Source: Cudoniella acicularis
Taxonomy: Eukaryota > Ascomycota > Leotiomycetes > Helotiales > Helotiaceae
DNA length: 22,780 nt
Direction: 5' to 3'
NCBI GenBank assembly: GCA_013054445.1
Contig: JAAMPI010000935.1
Coordinates: 1-22,780 of the forward strand
Position 1 is the stretch's first letter; the number at the start of each line of letters is the position of its first letter. Shown piece after piece: positions 1 to 10,245 of the stretch. Below the pieces are notes generated by a model, which had not been told where the DNA came from, did not search any database, and worked only from the letters and a program-made list of their open reading frames with translations. Both the position numbers and the translations under genes were made by a program.

Positions 1-350
1 GCGGGGTATGTTCAGTGCAGTGAGTGGGGTTGTACGCTGAAGATTTAGGGGGTGACTGCTGAGTTTTAGGGGTTTGGGTACTAGAATATTTACAACGATG
101 CGCGTTTTCATCCAAGCACATAAGAATTTAAGATATTTAAAAAATTACAATAGTCGTATAACTAAAGCGTAAAAAAGACTTCTATTATTAGAAAACTCAA
201 ATATAATGGTATAAAGTAAAGCCTTTAATAAAATAGCTGTTTTTACCTTAAACCGTATACCTTCCTAAGAATCTATGATTTTACGCTATTGTTGAGCTAT
301 ACTAGCGTAAATGATTTTTTTTTTATTCTAGAGAAAAGTAAGACTATTTA
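1..350. other. AT-rich gene-free DNA
   Basis: I see no open frame with coding character and no recognisable RNA gene here. The stretch is A/T-rich with many stop codons on both strands, as in repeat-induced-mutation-prone intergenic DNA of ascomycetes. The RIP reading is an inference; no index was computed. Confidence 0.5.
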
Positions 351-428
351 GTCAGCGCTTTTTTTAACTCAGTCCAATCCAATCCTGAAGCCGTGGATTG
401 GATTGGACTGGATTAAAAAAGCGCTGAC
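351..428. repeat. 78-bp near-perfect inverted repeat (hairpin)
   Basis: The left arm (351-385) and right arm (395-428) are reverse complements apart from about three differences near the middle of the arms and one T/A-run length change. The spacer is 9 nt (386-394). The ends read GTCAGCGC and GCGCTGAC, and the inner arm carries two ATTGG/CCAAT steps. It lies directly beyond the decayed 3' end of the minus-strand zinc-finger gene. It could be a foldback or MITE-type insertion or a strong transcript-end hairpin. No target-site duplication was identified. Confidence 0.85.
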
Positions 429-670
429 TCCCATCGATACGTCCCGTCATCTTCTACAACCCTGCGTTTCCGAGTCCCAGGACCGACAGAAGCCCTTCGT
501 TTGAGCATCTGCCGCTCCCTCAGGCTCTGTTTCAATGCCTCTTCCTCTTCAGCTTCTAACTAGGTTTTAGGAGCTTTATCTCTCTCTTCTGCCCGTGGTC
601 TTGTCTCCTTTGCTCCTATTGCCTCCACCTCTGGAGGAGGAGCACTCTCATCATAGAGCAAAGCAGCCTG
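413..670 (-). pseudogene. In-frame 3' continuation of the zinc-finger gene beyond its stop
   Basis: After the TGA at 671-673 the same minus-strand frame stays open for 36 codons to a TAG at 560-562. It then stays open again to a TAA at 413-415, inside the palindrome. The translated stretch is Glu/Arg/Lys-rich and low-complexity like the end of the main frame. It finishes with a block reading RKRRVV then EDDGTYRWE, which resembles the C-termini of related fungal zinc-finger proteins as I remember them. So the ancestral protein probably ended here and the two stops are later mutations. The alternatives are a weak UGA followed by C (readthrough) or an unrecognised intron. Confidence 0.55.
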
Positions 671-3600
671 TCAGTGTTGACTCTCGCCGATCTGTTGTGG
701 ATGCGCAGCCTCACGTTGAAGCTCTAGACGGCGGCGTTCTTCACGTTGACGTCTCTCCTTCTCGGCCCTACGTAGATTCTCTATATCAACAATATGGCGT
801 ATATCGTCTATTCTCCGCTCCCCGACATGAAGCTGGGGCACTTGTTCTTCAATTCGTCGCGCTGCCTCTGCAGCGAGTACCTCTGAATCGCTCAGGCGAG
901 AAAGTTCCCGGCCCGGTTCCTCCGAAGACTTGGCAGCATCTACAGAATTGCTAGGGTCTGACTGATTAGTGACCACTATTCTTGGTACTGATTGAATACT
1001 AGATGCACTAGGCTCGTCATGAGTAGCAGGATCATCATAGTGGTCAGTCCTTTCGCGTTCCCTCATGTTAGGAGGAGTGAAAATCCGCATCACTGGTTCC
1101 GGCTCTCTTTCATTGTACTTGTCAACAATGGAACGCTCAGACGATGGACTCCGTGAGCGAGTAATCCGCGACGCAATTCTTCGAGCCATGATTATTTCCC
1201 GATAAGCTCTGTCGGCTTCCTCTTGTACGGGATCTCTCACATTTTCTTTTTCTGATTCCTGATACTGATGACTATAACAGCGACCATCTACCTCACTTCG
1301 TTCTGGTTCCTGATCCCGATGTCCATCACAGCAACCATCTTCATCACGTCGTCTAAGTCCCCTCTCATCCCTCCGCCTTTCTGATCTCGACTGCCGAGAT
1401 TCTTCCTCTTTCAAAGCAGAGATGGCTGCCCCAATTGTCGCAGAGGTTTTAGAAACGTTGATATGTTCGATCTTGTCTTGCAGTCGCTCTAGTTGTTCTA
1501 TGCCATCTAGATTCGCATGCTCTGACCGAGGTATTTGGCTTGAACCCTGGTCGCCAATTGAGGGGGATCTTTTCCTAGTAAAGTCTGGCTCACGTTCAAC
1601 AGTAACGACTTTCGGAACAGACTCGATTCGTGTACGATGGGCGGGATTAAACCGGGTTGGTACGCTCTCGAAATCATGGAAGTCATATTCTGGGGCACGA
1701 GGTGTCCCCATACGTTCGTATGAGATGACTGGTCTAGGTTGCTCAATCACACCTTCAATCTTCGTCTGCTGTGTTGTCTCAACCATGACGCCGCTGGGGT
1801 CCTGGTTGGAGGTTTCTGATTCCACTAGATTCGGTATTCTAGAGACATTTGTCCCTAGAACGTCGTGGTTGGCATTGAACTCGGAAAGTGCGATACCAGT
1901 TGCGGCATTTGAAAGACCCACCACCTCAGCATCAAGAGTCTCGCCAAGAGAGCTAAGGCTTCCAGCATGATTCCCACCAAGACCACTAGGTTTCCTAGGA
2001 GCTCTTGGCTCGCGATGTGATGGTAGTGGTGTGGAATTGGGACTATAGGTAGGCTGTCGCGATGGCAGTGGCGCGGAGGTTGATTTACTGAATTGTGGGT
2101 CGTCAATAACAATACTAGGATCAAATCCGGTATCTCGTAGGTCAGCAGCGACGACTGCAGTGAAGTCCAAGTCATCGTCAATAACAGTGTTAGGATCAAA
2201 TCCGGCATCCCGTAGCCCAGCAGCGACGGTTGCGGTGAATTCCGGGTCGTCGTCAAAACTACCTTGAATATGGGCATATCGAGACTTTGACTTCGAGTCT
2301 TTGGGCGGCTCGGTCACCCCATCGAAGGCGAAACCTCCATCCTCGCCGTCCTTGTGGAGGGTGCTGTCGACGTCAAAGTCTTGGAGAACATCGGTGTTCC
2401 CACTGTCAGGATCTGAAAGGAGCTCGTCCCTATTCTGAGTTGGGCTCTCGATCTCATAGTGTTTAGTCTCATTCTCCCCCCAAGTAACACCTTTGTTCTC
2501 TTGATGTCTAGTCGGGCTCTCCGCCTCGTAGGGTTTAGTCCCCAGAGAAAAAATTTCATCATTGGATGCATTAGATTCAGTCGAAGACTGTACCTCAAAG
2601 ACGAATTCGGCATCTCCACCACTGGTAGGCTCAAGTAACTGGATCGTCTGGTGCTCTGAACTGGATTTGTTCGTAAAAGAAAGGTCGGTCTTTGACAGAT
2701 TACGCTTAAACTCGACCAGAATATTCACGGGGTCCTTCATGCCCACGTCCATAAAATATTCGACTTCTTCCGTCTTGTTGAGTGTAGCTTGTTGTAATTC
2801 TCGGAACCGTTGTAGAACTGGGTCTTCTAGCTGATGATACTTCTTCCTCGACAAAAAGTCCCACTCCGCAAAGGCGATGGTAGGATTCCATACAGGGTCA
2901 TCTAAAACCCCTTCATATGACGTTAAGTGCCCTGAAACTTGGTCCGTTACACCCAGTTCCAGTTCGCTGGACAACTGGGGATGACCTCCAGAGGATCCGA
3001 ACACCGAAGCAGTCCGTTTTATGACTGAACGATCACTACTACTTGCTTTGGATGACACCTCGTAGTCTTGGTCAGGAAGACAAAGAATGGCAAGAGCTTT
3101 CAGGTGTGCAGCCACATGTCTAAGGAGAGGATCAAGGCGTACATTCGTATTCATTTCCCCTAATTCGATCCCTTCTGGCAGACAGTCACAGAACGGACAA
3201 AAAGTAAGAACATCTGTGGCTGGAGTCGCTGCAGCCTTTATGAGAACTGGTAGCTGCGATGCTGTGAAGCTGTCTGCGTGTTGATCCGCCATGTGGCGCT
3301 CGAAATCTTCTTTCTGATCGAAGCTCTGGGGTGGATGAATTGGGGCAGTACATGACCACTGTAGGCTGTGCTCCCATTGAAGGTGATTCAACCATTCTTT
3401 GGAGGTACGGAATAGAGTAACTGGATGTGGGCAACCTTCACAGACGCATGCGTAAGGCTCAAGATCCTCCATCACATGGGACCTGTCAGAAAAGTAAGCA
3501 CCTGTCAGAAAAGTAAGCACCTGTCATTCAACCAATTCGATTTATAACATACCTCCATTTCTTTTCGGTGAGCGCTATCTCTGATGATAGGACGAGACAG

Positions 3601-4708
3601 CAGAATGGACATTCGAATTCCTTTACATCCTCTGGTATTTTTGGGGCTGGAGGAAATTCAATGTTGAAATCTTGTGTCACACCTTCACTCCTAGTCGACG
3701 AAGTTTTTGCTGTAAAGGCAACCATTTTGAACCGATCTGGATCAAGTGCTGATGCTGTTGTGTGAGAGAAGAGATTGGTTCGAGAGACGGTTGGGGCTTC
3801 GGGCTTTGTTGGGGGTGCATTTTCTGACGGAATGACACCCTCTCGAGCATCCCCCTGAAGTCGGGTTAAGATATCTGGAAGATGCGTTTCTGGGAGTACA
3901 GCAAGTTGCTGTTGTAAAGCCAGCTTCTGTTGATGTCTCTTGAAGTACAAGAAACGTTTTCGTCGCAAGGACATGGAGGCGCCTAGAAGTTTGCACAGTC
4001 CCTCGCTTGCATTTTTATACCGATGTTGAACTATACGAGTAGCATATAACTCGAAGGCCTGGCTCTTGTCATTCCCGTTCTCATCTTTCTCTTTGAATTC
4101 TGCAGCCTTTGAATTCCTGCTCAAGGTAGCAGACCTCCGAATGGCAATTGAAAGCCGTTGTAGGCGATCGATTGTGGATTCCGCTGCCTTCAAGGCTTGG
4201 AGAGAAGGTGAAATGGGGACTGCTTCCTGATTTCCTTTTCTAAAAGGCTGATTGATTGCTTCTGAGGATGAAGATGATGACTCCGATGAAGAAGATTCGG
4301 TGCTTGACAGCGTCAGGTCAGGGGCTGGGCTGTCTTTCAATTCGACCGCTAAAGGTCACATATCCATGAGAATGTGTAATATAGGACTCAAATAGAGATA
4401 GGGATTTATTAAAGCATACATTGTTGTAGGCTGAGTTGCAAGATATTTAATAATTGCAAAACCATGCTCCGAATATCTGGACTGTTCTGAAGTCGGAAAT
4501 CCAAGGACGAGCGGTTGGTCGAAAGTGCAGCTATATTAGATACCCACAGATTGAATCTAATCAATTGATTCTGAGCTAAATCGAGAGCCACTGGATCCTC
4601 TAAGGCATTCAACGAGTGATGAAAGGAGTTCAAGCAGGTCAGTGAGCTTTCGGATATAAGGGTGAGGCTCTCAGCGGGTCGCAACTGCGGTTTCAGAGGC
4701 GATGCCAT
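671..4708 (-). CDS. Fungal C2H2-type zinc-finger protein, three exons, about 1298 aa
   Basis: The exons are 4708-4420, 4348-3553 and 3482-671 (minus strand). Introns of 71 nt (donor GTATGC) and 70 nt (GTATGT...CAG) keep one frame. The start ATG at 4708 sits in GCCATGG. The N-terminal ~100 residues are helical and Leu/Asn-rich, of the type seen at the start of many fungal zinc-finger proteins. A Ser/Glu-rich tract follows at the start of exon 2. Several C2H2-like units lie around residues 345-500 (CPFC; YACVCEGC with later His; WSC...H...H; FCPFCDC...H...H). The second intron splits the first unit after EKKW. The remaining ~800 residues are predicted disordered and charged, with a duplicated 25-residue unit and a Lys/Arg/Glu-rich end. 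Function is unknown; nuclear or immune-signalling roles would be guesses. It is head-to-head with the protease gene, only about 40 bp away. Confidence 0.8.
2101..2250 (-). repeat. Two tandem 75-bp units inside the zinc-finger gene
   Basis: The same 10-mer (cgtcaataac) starts units at 2101 and 2176, and a related one starts at 2251. Each unit encodes 25 residues of the pattern D-x-[DE]-F-T-A-x-V-A-A-x-L-R-D-x-G-F-D-P followed by VIDD. The two copies differ mostly by conservative changes. This is a recent in-frame duplication in the disordered part of the protein. Confidence 0.85.
3481..3525 (-). repeat. Tandem 19-bp repeat that triplicates a 3' splice site
   Basis: The unit acctgtcagaaaagtaagc occurs at 3481-3499 and 3500-3518, with seven more bases at 3519-3525. 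On the minus strand each unit supplies a branch-like CTTAC, a pyrimidine run and a TGACAG acceptor. Only the most distal acceptor (intron end at 3483) restores the reading frame into exon 3. Either of the other two gives a stop within six codons. Confidence 0.9.
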
Positions 4709-4749
4709 GGCTTCAGAGCTTCTGTGTAGACTAAAGCCTACCCTAATAA

Positions 4750-7059
4750 GGGACGACTTTCATCCTAAGGCGCATTGAGAAGAAGAACAAAAAGCTGGAG
4801 AAATTGCTTAATAAATTCCGGCGGTCACCTTCAATCATTCCAGCGACTAAGTCAACGAGGAAGCCCCCATCTTTCCAGATTCGAAGGCTCGGATGTGCTC
4901 TCCATGATGTCCTATCCCAAAGGAGTTAGTGATTTCCCGATGCCTAGGTCTTTTGTTGATAGGTGTTCACTGACTGCTAGTGATTAGAAAAACTACGAGG
5001 ACCAAGATAAAATTCGTGATCGAGGACACAGACGAAGTGGGGTCGGATTACCCAGTGAGAGAGGCCATCAACACCATCTGCCAACCTATCAGGCAGGCAC
5101 AGAACAGCCATTCTTGTTTGAACGTGCTAGTGGACAATGGCAACATCTTTCAGATCCCTCCATTGAAGAAGAGAGGCCTTGTCGCGCTTTCCCATCCAAG
5201 CATCACCCTGGCCTCTCTCCTCCAAAGTAACATCTCATTTTCGCAGAAAGAAAAGCGGATTTTGGGTGTGATATTAGCATACGCTATGCTGCAGACGTGC
5301 GAGTCACCCTGGATGAATCGAGAATGGAACAAGAACAGTATTGTGTTCTTCTATGGCTCCGCCGACCCATCTTCAGCAGATACACGGCGCCCATACATCT
5401 CTAGCCGGTTTGATCCTATGTCTTATGGTCAAGATCAGCAAGCACTGCATAGGATCCATCGGCATCCAGGTATTCTGGCACTTGGAATTCTTCTCTTGGA
5501 GCTTGAATTCGGTTCACCAATTGAGTCTTACAGAGGAGCCTCGGGTTGCGGTAGCAAAGAAGTGAACGTCAACACTGACTATACTACTGCTCTTTGGCTG
5601 CTGGATCAGTGTGGTGATGACGTTTACGAAAACTACAAAGCGGCGATCCAAGCTTGTCTTGAGTGCAAATTCGTTGCAACAGGCGAAACATTTGAACACG
5701 AAGGGTTTAGAAAAGCTGTTTATGAGAGCATCGTTGTGCCACTCGAAGATGAGCTTTTCTCCGGTTTCAAAATCTCTGTGGATGATTTGGACGAACTTTT
5801 GAATGCCCCAGCTATCAGACGTGGTGTGTCGCCCAATGCGAATTCTTCGAGTTTTCGGCAGTCTCCAGATTTCAGCTTTTTCAATGTAATGCCTCTGCCT
5901 CTTGGACCCTTGCCTCCTCGAGGGGCATCAGTTTCGCCAGACTCTCTACTGGCATTCATCCCACCAATACCCGAAGCGCCAACACTTCTTCCGCGCTTCA
6001 GCCTTTTTGACGATGAGTCAGGAGGTGTTACATCCACGAGGTAAGTAGAGAGCAGGCTATCAGCGGTGGCAGAAATACTAACAGGTTAGTTCTATTTGTT
6101 CTGATAAGTGGTTTATTGCTTTCGAAGATCATGTTCTGCCACTCCTTGAGGAGATAGAAGAACCCACCCGATGAAGAGTCAAGATTGCGATTCTCGACAC
6201 CGGGTTTGATCGAAGAGACCCTGCTATCAGAGCAAACCGCGAGCGAATAAAGGGCATACGAAGTTGGGTTGATGGTGGTAAGGCTGATGAAGATCTAGCT
6301 GGTCACGGAACGCATACAGCAACTTTGCTTCTGAAAATAGCGCCTGACGCCGATATCTTTGTGGCAAGAATCGCTGAGAACAACCATCTCGAAAATCCAG
6401 ATCATGTGGCGGAAGTAAGTACCGGACTTGAATGTTCACGGGATATGCTAACAGCGTTGAAGGCTATCGAATGGGCTGCGAATGATTGTGATGTAGACAT
6501 TATCACAATGTCTTTCGGGTTTCCAAGAAGAATCGATTCAATTCAAAACGCCATCCAAGCAGCCCATGGAAAGAACAAAATCATGTTCGCTGCAGCTTCA
6601 AACAATGGAGGAAATCATCTCATTGCGTACCCTGCAAACCAACTTTCTCGAGTTATTACCATCAACTCCACAGATGGTCTTGGCAACGGCTCGGGATTCA
6701 ATCCCACACCTCACCCAGAGAGCGCCAATTTTGCCACATTGGGAGAAGCTGTAGAGTCTTCGTGGCCTGCACATCTTCTTGTTGGCTGTACACAACGGAA
6801 ATTGGGAACATCATTTGCCACTCCAATTGCAGCTGGCATCGCTGCTGTGATCCTCGAATATACGATGCAAAAGCTTCCTGTCGAGAAGTATACCGAAGCA
6901 AGTAGGCTGCATAGTTGTGAAGGTATGAAAGCTATTTTGAAGTTGATGTCTGAAGAGAGGAAAGGCTATCGTTACATCAAGCCTTGGAAATTCTTGTCGT
7001 GGGAGAACGGCCATTCATTCATCTGTGAAAACATTCTCAAAGCTTTGAGAGAAATATGA
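4750..7059 (+). pseudogene. DUF7580-like/subtilisin-like (S8) protease gene, 5'-truncated and with an in-frame TGA
   Basis: Exons by splice signals and frame are about 4750-4924, 4981-6040, 6090-6414 and 6463-7059. The introns are 56 nt (GTTAGT...CTGACTGCTAG), 49 nt (GTAAGT...TACTAAC...TTAG) and 48 nt (GTAAGT...GCTAACA...AAG). The first part ends in a region I recognise as the helical DUF7580-type segment common in fungal NLR-like proteins. After the linker comes a peptidase S8 domain: AILDTG (Asp codon 6196), GHGTHTA (His 6304), oxyanion Asn in ASNNGG (6601) and GTSFATP (Ser 6811), so the triad is complete. Defects: the 5' frame begins after a TAA at 4747 with no upstream ATG and lacks the usual N-terminus, and a lone TGA sits at 6172-6174 between the two domains. 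It lies 411 bp upstream of the gasdermin-like gene. S8 family confidence is high; DUF naming is moderate. Confidence 0.82.
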
Positions 7060-7470
7060 GAGATATTTCAAACATAAACATACGACGCGCAAATCAATTG
7101 AGAAAGGGTGATTTGCAACAGCAAAGACAAACAAGAGAACAGTCACTGCACTTTCTATAGTCAACAAATTTTCGCAATCCAGTTCGGAATACGGAAAGTG
7201 CAGCCCCCAATTACGCTGTCCAACGATAATCGAGAACTCTCAAGCGCCCACTTCAGCAGGGCAGTGCTGCATCGCCCCCAATTTCTGGCGAATCGCTCTT
7301 GACCACACCACTGCATACTCGTGCACGTCAGATCACTAGCGCCCGCCTTGCATATCACCTCACTTGGTATCCCTAAAATGGAGGAATGAGTAGCAAGCAG
7401 GATAGAAGGGAAAATTTGAAGTTCTTCATAAACAACTCTGGTTCTAGAGAACTCCGTCTTTCAAAACATC
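7060..7470. other. Intergenic/promoter interval between protease and gasdermin-like genes
   Basis: 411 bp with no convincing coding frame. It holds the end of the protease transcript and the presumed promoter of the next gene. No clear TATA box or transcription-factor site could be assigned by eye. Confidence 0.6.
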
Positions 7471-8319
7471 ATGACAACCAAGTCCTATCTCCTAGTCCGC
7501 GACTTTGACAACGCTCCCGACGACGCTATCCAACTCGGGCACATCCTTTCGGACGCAACCGACCCGCTCTCCTCCCTCAATGCTGACGATCGTCTGGATG
7601 TACCCTCCTCTATCATCAAAATCTCATCTAAGATGGGTTTCACAGCCACCCGTGGCCAAGTTCGTGACGGGAAATTCGGAATCTGGGCCCAAATTCTCGA
7701 AGGCACTACCTTCGGCGGCAGTGTCAACTTTTCACGTATCAAAAATGATATCTACACTATCGAGAAAGTGGACACATCATTCATGTGGCTTGCGCCCGCA
7801 GCCGCAAAGGCCTACATCTAGCAAAGCGTAGATCTCGAGGGCGTCAAGAGATTTCTAGAAGCTAGCAGGTACAGGAAGCTAGTGTATATGATTACCGGGG
7901 TGAAGGTTGCAAGGGGTGCAAGTGTCAACTATGAAGATACAGGGGAGAAGGGCGGGGTTGTGAAAGCAATGGTTGATGGGACGGGGATGGGAATTCCTGT
8001 GAAAGCTGGCCCAGAGGTAGAGGTGTCGAGTAAGAAGGTGAAGGATACGGCGTTTGAGGAGAGTGACGATTTTGTGTTTGCGTATCAGCTGAGGAAGATT
8101 ACTTGCTCGAAGAAGAAGCCGTTGAAGGATGAGGCGCATAATAAAGGTGCAATGTTCGAAGCTGGTACGACAAAGTCTCCGGCTGGGGTTCCGCTCGAGA
8201 TTTCTATGGCGGAGACGGATGTCGTGGGAGGTGATGTGGGCGCTGATGAAGTGATTCACATTCAGGATGAGATTGATGGTGAGGATGATTTCTGTGCTAT
8301 CATAAAGCAGGAAGAATAG
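7471..8319 (+). pseudogene. Gasdermin-like fungal protein gene, single in-frame TAG
   Basis: One uninterrupted frame of 282 codons plus stop, except for a TAG at codon 117 (7819-7821). The start ATG at 7471 follows AACATC. The N-terminus has a VRDFDNAPDD-type segment. The middle has a MITGVKVARGASV strand motif, and later come a KKVKDTAFE and an FVFAYQLRKI strand pair. I recognise the protein as a widespread uncharacterised Pezizomycotina family. The order of a mid-domain strand motif, a Ser/Lys-rich turn and an F-x-F-A-Y-x-L strand recalls the pore-forming N-terminal core of gasdermins. The last ~50 residues form an acidic tail that could be a release point, since HET-Q1 is cut near its C-terminus by the subtilase HET-Q2. 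The gene's existence is clear; gasdermin homology is inference. The nonsense codon should truncate it before most of the fold. Confidence 0.75.
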
Positions 8320-8931
8320 ACACTTCTCGAGATGCTAAAACTCACTGAGTAACCTCTCACCTCTGAACCACTGAGGAAGTCAATCTGAATTTGCAGGTAC
8401 GGATTTATAAAATTAGTGTTGCTATCAATTTTTGACATCCATTGTCTCCAGATACTCAGCTAGTGCAAACTTCCCTATTTCCTCATTAAGACTCCACTCT
8501 CTGCTTTTAAGTGAATATGCAATGATACTATTATCTCCCCTAGTGCGGTTACTTCGGCAGGTTTATCTTAAAGAGACTTGTTAAATCGTTTTCCCATAGC
8601 TTGGATCCTCTTGCCAAAGACATAAACTCTATTTTACAGGTTAGTCTCGGATTGAAGAAACGGAATGATCCACTAGAAAAGAGAGAACTTGCAGGAATGG
8701 AATTGGAATCATAGTTGTAACTATAAAGCCTATAATGCTAAGAGCCCGATCAACGCCAAGGGTTTTAGAAATGAAGGTGTGAAAATCTACGAGGCGTACT
8801 ACGCTTATTTCTTGAATTCATTAAGGATTTAATTTTCTAAACGCTTGTTGTGATATTCTAAAAATAGGGGGGCCAGAATAGATTCTCTAGGGAGCCTAAA
8901 CAGGATCCCCCTAAAAATAAATATTTTCCAG

Positions 8932-9082
8932 TGTTATAGCTAGCTACTAGTTATTATAAGAGCTAGCTATATTTGTCGTACTTGAGCTAATGTAGTAATA
9001 AAACCATCGAAGCAAGTCACCGTCGAGTTCTACCTTGCCGTTCTATTGCAGTTCTCTTCCTAGTGTCTTCTAATCCTCTACA
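8932..9082 (+). mobile_element. Possible solo LTR
   Basis: The segment begins TGTTATAG and ends CTACA, carries AATAAA at 8997-9002 and has a TAGCTAGCT-rich left part. These are features of fungal Copia-type LTRs. The flanking 5-mers do not match, so no target-site duplication supports the ends, and no second LTR was found. Confidence 0.25.
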
Positions 9083-9760
9083 GCTCACACTTTAAAGCCC
9101 TCTTTCTTTATCGGTCCCTACGCTGAGTATCGAAGTTTCGCCATTGGCCCACCCCTCTAATTCCATCGTTGCAGCTACTTTAGATTTGTGGGTCTATTTC
9201 AGACGTAACCAAAACTCCACATAGCGTGATGTGAGCTAAGGAGCCACCTTCTCACATTACCACTTTCTACACGGCGTGACTTACCATTTGGTGAGTGACG
9301 GGTGAGCACTACTATAGCCATCTTTCAGGATATCTTCCCGTTTGAGTAGAATGCCCTCATGCTCAGGAGACGAGCTGATCGCTAGTATAATCATATGTCT
9401 TAATCTACCCTTTTACGGACCAATTAGCTAACTTAGAGGGATCAACCAAGAATTGCAAGATAGCCATGGGCACATTAGTGGTTAACTTTTGCGGCTGGTA
9501 TGCCGGGTGATTGAGAGGGTCAGTCCACGTCTCCACCAAGACACCGAAAGCTTTATATAGGCAAGACAAGGTAGAATCACCTTAGCGGCATAGTAGCGTT
9601 GGAGTGGGCTTAGAACGACTAGTGCCTGCTAGCTAAGTTCATGCAGCGGCGTTGAAGAAGTGATTGTACTAAGGTTTAGGTTACCCGTCAGTTGATACAA
9701 AGCGAGGGGAGGCTCAGCGGGCGGGGCCGCGTCCCCGCGTCCTCTATGATATCTTACCCC

Positions 9761-10245
9761 TTTGCATGAATCTTTACCTCGGTGATCCTACCGAAGTGGT
9801 TCTGCCTTGCTGTCATTTATATGAATCTCCTCATCCTACCTATAGTAGTGTGACTACTCTTTCTCGCAGGTTACGCAGCATTGCCCCCGGCTGACCCACT
9901 AACCCCTTTCACATGAATCTCTCAGTGCCACTAAGCCTTGGTACAACCCGTATGACTTCACCTCGGTTTAACCCCTACCCAGCTGGTCCCGTACCCCTTT
10001 GTCAGTGAACTATACCGCTGATATAGTTCGGTATCCAGAATTTACATAAATTCCCTAATGCCACTGGTCCTCTGGTGTGACCCCTTGGACACGGAATTGA
10101 TATAGCATGAAATATCCACCTCTGTTGAGCGTTTACTAGCTAATCTGCCTCCGTTTTATTCGTAAAGCTTCTACTGATACAATCCTATAGTAGCTTGCCA
10201 GGATTTACATGAATCTCCTAGTGCCCCTAGACACTAGTGTAACTC
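9761..10245 (+). repeat. Five degenerate copies of a ~40-bp motif
   Basis: Copies start at about 9761, 9816, 9907, 10041 and 10204. Each has TTT, then ACATGAATCTCC (or a variant), then usually a TAGTGCCACTAG-like block and GTGTGACYCC. Spacing grows from 55 to 163 bp. The third, fourth and fifth copies match best. Origin unknown. Confidence 0.65.

Noticed and set aside
595..1970. Plus-strand open frames of 119 and 182 codons
   Set aside because: They lie antisense to the zinc-finger gene, whose frame, splice sites and motifs are far stronger.
6415..6462. Continuous reading through this 48-nt segment as coding
   Set aside because: It has GTAAGT, GCTAACA and an AG end, is a multiple of three, and its removal restores the expected AEAIEWAA junction, so it is an intron.
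7441..7452. GTTCTAGAGAAC palindrome just before the gasdermin-like gene as a heat-shock element
   Set aside because: The TTC and GAA half-sites are four bases apart instead of two, and there is no further half-site.
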